DNA of 64,000 nucleotides. It comes from Bacteroidales bacterium (lineage in GTDB: Bacteria; Bacteroidota; Bacteroidia; Bacteroidales; UBA932). The stretch spans positions 1-64,000 of the forward strand of contig JAGAIM010000087.1 in assembly GCA_017626555.1 (NCBI GenBank), read 5' to 3'. Shown one piece after another: positions 54,450 through 62,128 of this stretch (position 1 is its first letter; each line of letters begins with the position of its first letter). The position numbers were made by a program, and so were the translations under genes. The notes under the pieces were generated by a model. It saw only the letters and a program-made list of their open reading frames with translations, searched no databases and was not told the origin of the DNA.

Positions 54450-54481
54450 TTTGGAATTGAAAGATAATATGATTATATTTG
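54450..54481 (+). promoter_or_regulatory. Consensus promoter inside the invertible segment, facing the right operon
   Basis: TTTG (54450-54453), exactly 20 bases, then TATATTTG (54474-54481) is a full match to the Bacteroidota consensus TTTG-N19-21-TAnnTTTG. Transcription would start near 54488, just inside the segment, and read through the right repeat as a leader of about 100 bases to susC at 54589. It is the best promoter in the window. Confidence 0.85.
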
Positions 54482-54494
54482 CGATTCGAGTTGT

Positions 54495-54594
54495 TCTGAA
54501 AAACGCTCCATTTATAGTGCAAAGTGTAGTGTAACAATAACACGAATTTATTTTAATATTTATGTTTAACAACTAAAAGTTCAACCAGATGAAA
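54495..54594. repeat. Right inverted repeat of the invertible promoter switch
   Basis: The inverse partner of 53583-53689. Block B is 54495-54522 (27 of 28 bp, differing at 54509), block A is 54551-54594 (44 of 44 bp). It forms the 5' leader of the right susC and covers its first six coding bases. The two leaders would therefore be nearly the same RNA whichever operon is on. Confidence 0.9.
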
Positions 54595-57500
54595 AAGATC
54601 AAACTATTTTTCATTGCAATGGCAACGCTTGTGTCGGCTCTGGCCTATGGTCAGAACCTGACAGTGACAGGTGTTGTCTCGGATTCTTCCACTGGTGAAG
54701 GCGTGCCTTACGCATCAATTCAACTCAAGGGTACGATGACTGGAGTCAGCACTGACGGCGATGGACGCTATTCAATCTCTGTGCCTGCTGACGGAGTGCT
54801 TATCTTCTCTTCTGTAGGATACGTCTCACAGGAGATCCAGGTATCTGGGAAAGCCAAACACGACGTTCTTCTTTCACCTGATACCCAGGCGCTCGAAGAA
54901 ACCATCGTGGTCGCATTCGGTACAGCGACAAAAGAATCATTCACAGGATCGGCTACAGTCGTAAAGTCTGACGACATCGCAAAGGTGCAGTCATCAGATG
55001 CTACACGTGCTCTCGAAGGAGTTGTTGCCGGTGTCCAGATGACCACATCTTCAGGATCGCTCGACAGTAAGCCAAGCATCATCATCCGTGGTATCAGTTC
55101 AATCTCTGCAGGTACAGCACCTCTCTACATCGTGGACGGTGTGCCTTACAGCGGTGATATGAACAATATCAACTCTGCGGATATCGAGTCGATGACAGTC
55201 CTCAAGGACGCTGCTTCAAACGCCCTCTACGGTGCCCGCGGTGCCAACGGTGTGATTATGATCACCACCAAGAAGGCAAAGGCTGGCGACGCTCAGGTAA
55301 ACTTCGAGGCTAAGGTGGGTCTCAACACAAAGGCTCTTCAGAACTACGACTACATCCAGGATCCTGCTACATACTATGAGACTCACTACGGTGCTCTCTA
55401 CAACTACTACAGGAACGAGCAGGGTCTTTCACATCTTGAAGCAAATGCAAAGGCTGCCACAAACGTTGCAGGTCCTGCTGCTGACGGTGGCCTCGGTTAC
55501 CTCATCTACACTGTTCCGGAAGGACAGGCATTCATCGGTACCAACGGTAAGATCAACCCTAACGCAACATACGGAAGGACAGTCAATTACAACGACCAGG
55601 AATACCTCCTCATAGGTGACAACTGGATGGACGAGACTTACAAGCAGTCTATCCGCCAGGAGTACAACCTCAACGTTTCCGGTACTTCAGGAAAGGCTTC
55701 ATTCTTCGGATCGATCGGTTACCTCAACAACAAGGGTATCGTTGACGGAGCGGATATGTATCGTTACACTGCACGTATGAAGACCGACTATCAGGCAAAG
55801 AAATGGCTGAAGGTTGGAATGAATATGGGTTACACCAAGTTCAACTGGAACAACGGTAACTCTGACGAGGGTTCTGCAGGTTCGACAGGTAATATGTTCA
55901 GATTCGCAGCAACTATGGCTCCTATCTATCCTGTTTACATCAGGGACGCACAGGGAAATATTCTCAGAGACCAGAACGGTTTCCTCAGATATGACTATGG
56001 TGATGGAAAGAACGCTGGTATGATCCGTCCTGCATCTCCAAACTCCAATGCCCTCCAACTTGCAACTCTCGATATGAACAACGCAGAGGGTAATGCATTC
56101 ACAGGCAACGGTTTCACAGAGATCACATTCCTCAAGGACTTCACTCTCAACGTGAACGCTGGTTTCGGTGTTGATGAGACAAGAAGCCGTTCAATCAACA
56201 ATATGTATTACGGACAGTTCGCACCTACAGGCGGTACAATCCAGGTAGGTCACAGCAGAAGTTACTACTTCAACTTCCAGCAACTCCTCTCTTGGAACAG
56301 AAGTTTCGGTGCACACAACGTAAACGTTCTCCTCGGACACGAGTCATATCTCAGCCAGAGTTACTCAGTAAGCGGTTACAAGACCAACCTCTTCTCATTG
56401 GACAACACCGAACTTAACGGTGCCGTTGTCGATGGACAGGCTGCAGCATCAACAAGAAGCGAATACAACAACGAAGGTTACTTCGCACGCGCACAGTACG
56501 ACTATGACAACAGAGTATTCCTCAGCGCTTCATATCGTCGCGACGCATCTTCACGCTTCCATCCTGATCACAGATGGGGTGACTTCTGGTCATTTGGTGC
56601 CGGCTGGCTCATCAACCACGAGCCTTGGTTCAACGCTCCTTGGATCGATATGCTCAAGATCAAGGCATCTATCGGTAGCCAGGGTAACGACAACATCGGT
56701 AACTACCGTTACACCGACCTTTACTCTATCTCAAACAACGAGGGACAGATCGCTATCGCATTCGGTTCAAAGGGTAACAAGGAGATTTCTTGGGAGACCA
56801 ACACCAATATGAACGCCGGTGTTGACTTCGACTTCTTCAAGGGCAGACTCAGCGGTACAATCGAGTACTTCTACAGAAAGACTTCAGATATGCTCTTCTG
56901 GTTCACAGTGCCTGCATCACTCGGATACTCAGGATATTATGACAATATCGGAGATATGAGAAATGCCGGAGTCGAGTTAGCCCTCAACGGTGTGCTCTTC
57001 AACAAGAAGAATTTCTACTGGGATGTAAATGTGAACGCTACACACTACACCAACAAGATCACTATGCTCCCTGCAGAAAGAAAGACACGTAATATCGAAG
57101 GCTACGAAGGTTATGCAAGCGGCAACAAGTTCATCGGTGAAGGCCTTTCACTCAACACATTCCTTATGCCTAAGTATGCAGGCGTTGACAAGACCAACGG
57201 TCTGCCTATGTGGTACAAGGATGTTTACCAGTTGGACGAGGATGGCAACCAGGTACTTGATGCAGACGGCAACCCTATCGTAACAGGACGTGAGACCACT
57301 ACTTCTTATTCTGATGCTACTGAGTATCTCTGCGACAACCCTACTCCACTCCTTTACGGTGGATTCGGTACAAGCCTCAGATTCTACGGCTTTGACGTTG
57401 CAGCACAGTTCACATACTCTATCGGAGGTCTTACATACGACTCAGGTTACGCTTCACTCGTAGGCGCACCTTCACAGCCAGGTAGCAACGTTCACGTTGA

Positions 57501-57831
57501 CGTCCTCAATGCTTGGAGCGAGACTAACAAGGATTCTGATATGCCGCGTTACCAGTATCTCGACGAGAACATCAACGCTACTTCAGACCGCTTCCTCGTT
57601 GATGCAAGTTACCTCAACATCCAGAACGTACAGGTAGGTTATACTCTTCCTCAGAGACTCACTATGAAGATGAAGATCAGCCGAATCAGAGTATTCGCAT
57701 CTTGCGACAATGTATTCTACTGGTCATACAGAAAGGGTCTCGACCCACGATACAGTTTCACAGGTGCAACTAACTATGCAAACAACTCACCTGTAAGAAC
57801 AATTTCAGGAGGTCTTAACATCACATTCTAA
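54589..57831 (+). CDS. SusC/RagA-family TonB-linked outer-membrane transporter (right operon)
   Basis: A 1080-aa SusC homolog with signal peptide (MKKIKLFFIAMATLVSALAYG), regulatory-like domain (LTVTGVVSDSSTGEGVPYAS), plug (LYIVDGVPYSGDMN; NALYGARGANGVIMITTKK) and barrel. The start resembles the left SusC, but the barrel differs in length by 90 residues, so different ligands are expected. Codons are strongly biased to CTC, AAC and TTC, as in highly expressed genes. The consensus promoter at 54450-54481 points at it, so this operon should be on in the sequenced orientation. Confidence 0.96.
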   Translation: MKKIKLFFIAMATLVSALAYGQNLTVTGVVSDSSTGEGVPYASIQLKGTMTGVSTDGDGRYSISVPADGVLIFSSVGYVSQEIQVSGKAKHDVLLSPDTQALEETIVVAFGTATKESFTGSATVVKSDDIAKVQSSDATRALEGVVAGVQMTTSSGSLDSKPSIIIRGISSISAGTAPLYIVDGVPYSGDMNNINSADIESMTVLKDAASNALYGARGANGVIMITTKKAKAGDAQVNFEAKVGLNTKALQNYDYIQDPATYYETHYGALYNYYRNEQGLSHLEANAKAATNVAGPAADGGLGYLIYTVPEGQAFIGTNGKINPNATYGRTVNYNDQEYLLIGDNWMDETYKQSIRQEYNLNVSGTSGKASFFGSIGYLNNKGIVDGADMYRYTARMKTDYQAKKWLKVGMNMGYTKFNWNNGNSDEGSAGSTGNMFRFAATMAPIYPVYIRDAQGNILRDQNGFLRYDYGDGKNAGMIRPASPNSNALQLATLDMNNAEGNAFTGNGFTEITFLKDFTLNVNAGFGVDETRSRSINNMYYGQFAPTGGTIQVGHSRSYYFNFQQLLSWNRSFGAHNVNVLLGHESYLSQSYSVSGYKTNLFSLDNTELNGAVVDGQAAASTRSEYNNEGYFARAQYDYDNRVFLSASYRRDASSRFHPDHRWGDFWSFGAGWLINHEPWFNAPWIDMLKIKASIGSQGNDNIGNYRYTDLYSISNNEGQIAIAFGSKGNKEISWETNTNMNAGVDFDFFKGRLSGTIEYFYRKTSDMLFWFTVPASLGYSGYYDNIGDMRNAGVELALNGVLFNKKNFYWDVNVNATHYTNKITMLPAERKTRNIEGYEGYASGNKFIGEGLSLNTFLMPKYAGVDKTNGLPMWYKDVYQLDEDGNQVLDADGNPIVTGRETTTSYSDATEYLCDNPTPLLYGGFGTSLRFYGFDVAAQFTYSIGGLTYDSGYASLVGAPSQPGSNVHVDVLNAWSETNKDSDMPRYQYLDENINATSDRFLVDASYLNIQNVQVGYTLPQRLTMKMKISRIRVFASCDNVFYWSYRKGLDPRYSFTGATNYANNSPVRTISGGLNITF

Positions 57832-57843
57832 AGGAGAACAGAT

Positions 57844-59517
57844 ATGAAAACATTAAAATATTTATCACTCGCCGCAGGACTTGTGCTTGCTGTCGGATGT
57901 ATCAAGGAGACTTTCCCTCAGGGAAGTACCCAGACCTCCGCTCAGGTGGCTCAGTCGTCATCAGCGTTGAATGCGATGGTCAATGCCATCCCATCTTCAA
58001 TGACTACTACCGACTTCCTCGGATACCTCACAAATTATGGTGACCATACAGACTTCGGATATCCGGGAATTGCTTTCCGTACAGAGAATATGCTTGAGGA
58101 CCTTGTAACAAGTGGTGAGAACCCTTACTACAACCGTGCTCTCGCATACGCACAGAACCAGGCTCAGGGATCAGTTTATATCTACTGCGCATATTTCTGG
58201 GATGCATACTACACATATATCAAGTCTTGTACTGATATCATCTCTACAATCGACCCTGAGAATGCAAACGCAGAGGCTCTCAATTTCCTCGGTATCGCTC
58301 ACGCATACAGAGCATTGTTCTACCTCGACCTTGCACGTCTTTTCGAGGCAAAGCCTAACAAATACACTGACGTAAGCAATGTTCTTGGCCTCACAGTGCC
58401 TCTCGTAACAGAGGAGACTACAGAAGAGAGTGCTATCAACAACCCACGTGTTCCAAGAGAAGAAATGTACGCATTCATTCTTTCTGAACTTGCAAAGGCA
58501 GAAACATACATCGACCAGGCAGCAACAGGTTACACCAAGCCAAGCCTCGGAGCGATCTATGGTCTCTACGCACGTACATATATAGAGATGGGTGCTGCAG
58601 GTGATCCCGGCGCATACGCAAAGGCTGCAGAATATGCTGACCTCGCAATCCAGAAGAGCGGCAAGACTCCTCTTACACAGGAGCAGTGGGAGGATCCTGC
58701 AAACGGATTCAACAACGGTGCTGCCAACAACTCTTGGATCTGGGGTCTCACAGTATCTGCAGAGAACGTAGGTAACATCTTATGCTTCACTGCACATATG
58801 GCTTCAGAAGGTACTTGGGGATATGCTCCTCGCTCACAGATCTGCGTAAGCAAGCGTCTCTATGAGCAGATCAGCGACAAGGACTTCAGAAAGCACTCTT
58901 GGCTCGACCCTGAATACATCGCAAACCCTGCAGCAGGCAAGCCATACGACTACAAATTCGCAGGAGACGAATCAGATAAGGCTGCTTTCCTTAACGGAGG
59001 TATGAACCCTAAAGCAATTGCATACCAGAACATCAAGTTCCGTCCGAAGAACGGCGAGACTATCGACTACACCAACGGTAACCCTACCGACTTCCCTATT
59101 ATGCGTGTAGAGGAGATGTACTTCCTCAAGGCTGAGGCTCTCGCAGGTGACGGTAAGATCGCTCAGGCTCAGACTGTCCTCAACGACTTTATGAAGACCC
59201 GTATCCTTGACGGTTCATACAGTTGCTCAGCATTCACAGACTTCGAGTCATTCACTGACGAACTTCTTCTCCAGAAGAGAATCGAGTTCTGGGGCGAGGG
59301 TATCCTGATCTATGACTACAAGCGTCTTGACGAAGGTATCACAAGAGGTTACAAGGGCACAAACCAGGCAGCGGTTTACTGCTACAACTGCGAAGGACGT
59401 TCACCACAGTGGAACATCGTTATCACTCGTGGAGAGTTCCAGTCCAACAAGGGTATCACAGACGCTACCAACAACCCTGACCCATCAGACGCACTTACAC
59501 TGTGGGATGGAAAGTAA
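57844..59517 (+). CDS. SusD/RagB-family surface lipoprotein (right operon)
   Basis: A 557-aa SusD homolog with lipobox LAVGC (Cys19). Family blocks are IAHAYRALFYLDLARLFEA, PIMRVEEMYFLKAEALAG and LLLQKRIEFWGEGILIYDYKR. It is the surface lid and capture protein for the SusC encoded 12 bases upstream. It is not closely similar to the left SusD. Ligand unknown. Confidence 0.94.
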   Translation: MKTLKYLSLAAGLVLAVGCIKETFPQGSTQTSAQVAQSSSALNAMVNAIPSSMTTTDFLGYLTNYGDHTDFGYPGIAFRTENMLEDLVTSGENPYYNRALAYAQNQAQGSVYIYCAYFWDAYYTYIKSCTDIISTIDPENANAEALNFLGIAHAYRALFYLDLARLFEAKPNKYTDVSNVLGLTVPLVTEETTEESAINNPRVPREEMYAFILSELAKAETYIDQAATGYTKPSLGAIYGLYARTYIEMGAAGDPGAYAKAAEYADLAIQKSGKTPLTQEQWEDPANGFNNGAANNSWIWGLTVSAENVGNILCFTAHMASEGTWGYAPRSQICVSKRLYEQISDKDFRKHSWLDPEYIANPAAGKPYDYKFAGDESDKAAFLNGGMNPKAIAYQNIKFRPKNGETIDYTNGNPTDFPIMRVEEMYFLKAEALAGDGKIAQAQTVLNDFMKTRILDGSYSCSAFTDFESFTDELLLQKRIEFWGEGILIYDYKRLDEGITRGYKGTNQAAVYCYNCEGRSPQWNIVITRGEFQSNKGITDATNNPDPSDALTLWDGK

Positions 59518-59544
59518 CAGTCAAACAAATTAAATTGAATCATT

Positions 59545-62043
59545 ATGAAACTCAATAAGATTTTATTTTCATTGATGGCGGCATTCTCTCTTCTGGCAGT
59601 TTCTTGCCAGGAGGAGATTGCATACACGCCAGGTGAGCCGGATCTTGAGGGTTGCTACGGAGTATATTTCCCTACTCAGGAGGCAGCCGGTGACCACACT
59701 ATGGATCCTAGCGAGGTTCCTGCAGTGCAGTTCACTGTAAAACGTCTCAAAGAAGATGGCAACATCACTGTTCCTGTGAATGTAACGGCTTCAGAAGAGG
59801 GCATCTTCCAGGTGTCAGAACTTACTTTCGCTGATGGTCAGTCTGAATCGAATGTCACTGTAACCTTTGACAATGCACAGCCAGGTACAGAATACACTTT
59901 GAAACTTGAGATCAATGACCCTCAGTATGCATTGAAATATGGAGCAAATCCGACATTCCTTACATATTCTGTAATTATCGAAAGGTATGACCTTATGGGT
60001 ACTGCTCTTTACAGGGAAGACCTCCTTACTGCACTCTTCTCTTTCAATGGTGATCCTAATCCGGAATGGGAGGTAGAAGTATATACTAAGGAAACAAACC
60101 CCGGATATTACTACCTCAAGAATGTCTATCAGCCTGGCGTATCTCCTCTGTTTGACCCGAATGGGACTGTTACAGATACGTATATGATCATTGATGCAAC
60201 AAATCCGCAGAGAGTAATTCTTCCGTTCCAGTACCTTGGATGTAACCTCGGATATGGTGAGTGTGCTGCTGGTTCATACGCTCCTGAAGGAGGATTCAAT
60301 GTGGATCCGTCAGCGGCTCTTTACGGAACCCTCATCAATGGCGTGATAACTTTCCCTAACGACGGCCTTCTTTTCGGTATGAGCGAATATAACGACTTCG
60401 GTTTCTATCTTGGCAACGGTTCAGGTATGTTCCGAGTTATCCTTCCTGGCGCAGTCCTCGTTGACTACACCATTGAAATGTCGTCACAAATAACAGAAAA
60501 CGGAGTGATGCCGCTCGAGTTCACATTCGGAGCAGATATTGAAACTATCAAATATGCTGCTTACGCTGGTCAACTTAGCAAGGAAGAACTTGCTGAGAAA
60601 GTCACAGAAGTTGCAGCCAGCACAACAGCCGCAACTGTAAGTAAGCCTGCAGCAGATGGTGAAGGCAATGTACCTGCAGCGGTTGTCAACCTTTCATTTG
60701 AGAAGACAGGCGAATACACAATTGTTGCTGTTGGATATGACAAAGATAATACCGCTCAAAATTCCGCATCTCTCGTTATAGAGTATGTTGCTGCAGGAGA
60801 TGAGGTACCTGTTGTTATCAGTGCCGGACTTGGCTCTGCTGACAAGTATGTTCCGCTTGGTAAGAGTCCGGAAACTGCAGTTGAGTTCTATATTTATGGA
60901 AGCGATATCAAGGATCTCAAAATCGGTCTTTTCACAACAGCAAGCCTAATGGCAGATCAGCAGGGATGCATCGGATCTGTATTGGCAAGTCAGTCGGCTC
61001 CTGCTGAGATTCTCGATGAAGTAAACAATGGAGTATATGTTGATGTATTCGAAGGTCTTACACCTGGAACAGAATATTATCTCATCGTTTATGCAGCAAA
61101 CGGCTACGAAGAGAAAATGATCCTTTCAGACCCAATCACCACAGCAGGTGATCCACTTCCTGTTTACCAGACCTATACTATGAATGATATTGCTGACGAA
61201 CTTCTCCCAATGACATCTGAGGGATACTTCGGAGAATACAACTATTATTCAAAGAACCTAGGTCTCAAAGTTCCTCAAACCCTCAGAAATTATCAGGGCA
61301 CCGTAACTATATCAGATTCAGAAAAGCCTGATATTCCTGCAGAAGAGGATCCTAACGGATATGGTCTGCCTACAGAGTATGTTGACGTGAAGGGTCTCTA
61401 TAGTAGCGATGCTGAATATTGGGGATTTGATGACACTATGCCGTTCGAGTTCTACGATGGAGTATTATACTCTATAGCTTGGGGATTTGATCAAGCAGAA
61501 ACAGGTTACTATCCTGCAACTATGTATGCAACCCCTGCAGGTTCACTCAATTTCTACAACTACACTATGATTGGTGCATTTGTTAAAGAGGGTTATATCG
61601 CCTTTGTTGACGGTACGGACGGTCAGATTCTTCCTACTTTCTATCTTGGAATGTTCAGTGATGAAGCCTACTCATCATTTGCAGGTGTAGGTGCAGCATA
61701 CGGAGATGCACTTTTGATCGATCCTGCAGTTGACGATAACGGACTGGTTCCTGAAAAGGCTGCTGCTTCAGCGATTAGCAGGGCTGATCTTGACAATATT
61801 CAGTTCACTCTCGCATCGGATGCAAATTACGTAGAAACCGAGCGCGGACACATTCATTCTACTATTGATAAAGTTCTTGCTACCAAGCAGACTCCTAAGT
61901 CTGTCGGTAAGATGGCTGGAATCAAGGGTGAATGGAGCGCTCCAGTTATTGAGTTCACTGCTGTAGAGGCTGAGCCTGTTTTCAAAAACTACAACACAGA
62001 TTACAAAAAGATCAATGATGCAAAACCTGCATTGTACAGATAA
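59545..62043 (+). CDS. Large surface lipoprotein of the right Sus operon
   Basis: An 832-aa lipoprotein (lipobox LLAVSC, Cys21). The N-terminal part (about 45-150) resembles the Calx-beta-like module of the left operon's 316-aa protein: VQFTVKRLKEDGNITVPVNV then LKLEINDPQYALKYG. A fibronectin-like module lies near 410-530 (GLTPGTEYYLIVYAANGYEE). The C-terminal third is rich in Tyr, Gly and Asp. No enzyme motif is seen. It probably combines the roles of the two left lipoproteins as a ligand-binding partner of SusCD. One of the four AGCT sites is here (61476). Confidence 0.68.
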   Translation: MKLNKILFSLMAAFSLLAVSCQEEIAYTPGEPDLEGCYGVYFPTQEAAGDHTMDPSEVPAVQFTVKRLKEDGNITVPVNVTASEEGIFQVSELTFADGQSESNVTVTFDNAQPGTEYTLKLEINDPQYALKYGANPTFLTYSVIIERYDLMGTALYREDLLTALFSFNGDPNPEWEVEVYTKETNPGYYYLKNVYQPGVSPLFDPNGTVTDTYMIIDATNPQRVILPFQYLGCNLGYGECAAGSYAPEGGFNVDPSAALYGTLINGVITFPNDGLLFGMSEYNDFGFYLGNGSGMFRVILPGAVLVDYTIEMSSQITENGVMPLEFTFGADIETIKYAAYAGQLSKEELAEKVTEVAASTTAATVSKPAADGEGNVPAAVVNLSFEKTGEYTIVAVGYDKDNTAQNSASLVIEYVAAGDEVPVVISAGLGSADKYVPLGKSPETAVEFYIYGSDIKDLKIGLFTTASLMADQQGCIGSVLASQSAPAEILDEVNNGVYVDVFEGLTPGTEYYLIVYAANGYEEKMILSDPITTAGDPLPVYQTYTMNDIADELLPMTSEGYFGEYNYYSKNLGLKVPQTLRNYQGTVTISDSEKPDIPAEEDPNGYGLPTEYVDVKGLYSSDAEYWGFDDTMPFEFYDGVLYSIAWGFDQAETGYYPATMYATPAGSLNFYNYTMIGAFVKEGYIAFVDGTDGQILPTFYLGMFSDEAYSSFAGVGAAYGDALLIDPAVDDNGLVPEKAAASAISRADLDNIQFTLASDANYVETERGHIHSTIDKVLATKQTPKSVGKMAGIKGEWSAPVIEFTAVEAEPVFKNYNTDYKKINDAKPALYR

Positions 62044-62070
62044 TATTGAAAATCTGCAGTAAATATTTTT

Positions 62071-62102
62071 AAGTCTAGGAGAGAGGGATCTCTCCTAGAC
62101 TT
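62071..62102 (+). promoter_or_regulatory. Intercistronic hairpin before the S8 peptidase gene
   Basis: AAGTCTAGGAGAGA (62071-62084) and TCTCTCCTAGACTT (62089-62102) form a perfect 14-bp stem with a 4-nt loop, between the lipoprotein stop and the peptidase start. There is no long U-tract after it, so it may lower expression of the peptidase or set the RNA processing point. Confidence 0.6.
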
Positions 62103-62128
62103 CTACGTTTAATAATAATTATGAAACT

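Larger units (their letters stand above)
53690..54494. other. Predicted invertible segment (recombinase gene plus outward promoter)
   Basis: The 805 bp between the inverted repeats contain the serine recombinase gene (53711-54310) and, at the right end, a consensus promoter (54450-54481) directed out of the segment. Inversion would aim the promoter at the left susC. The stretch 54311-54449 between the two is AT-rich and shows no other gene. It is the only DNA separating two divergent Sus operons. Confidence 0.85.
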
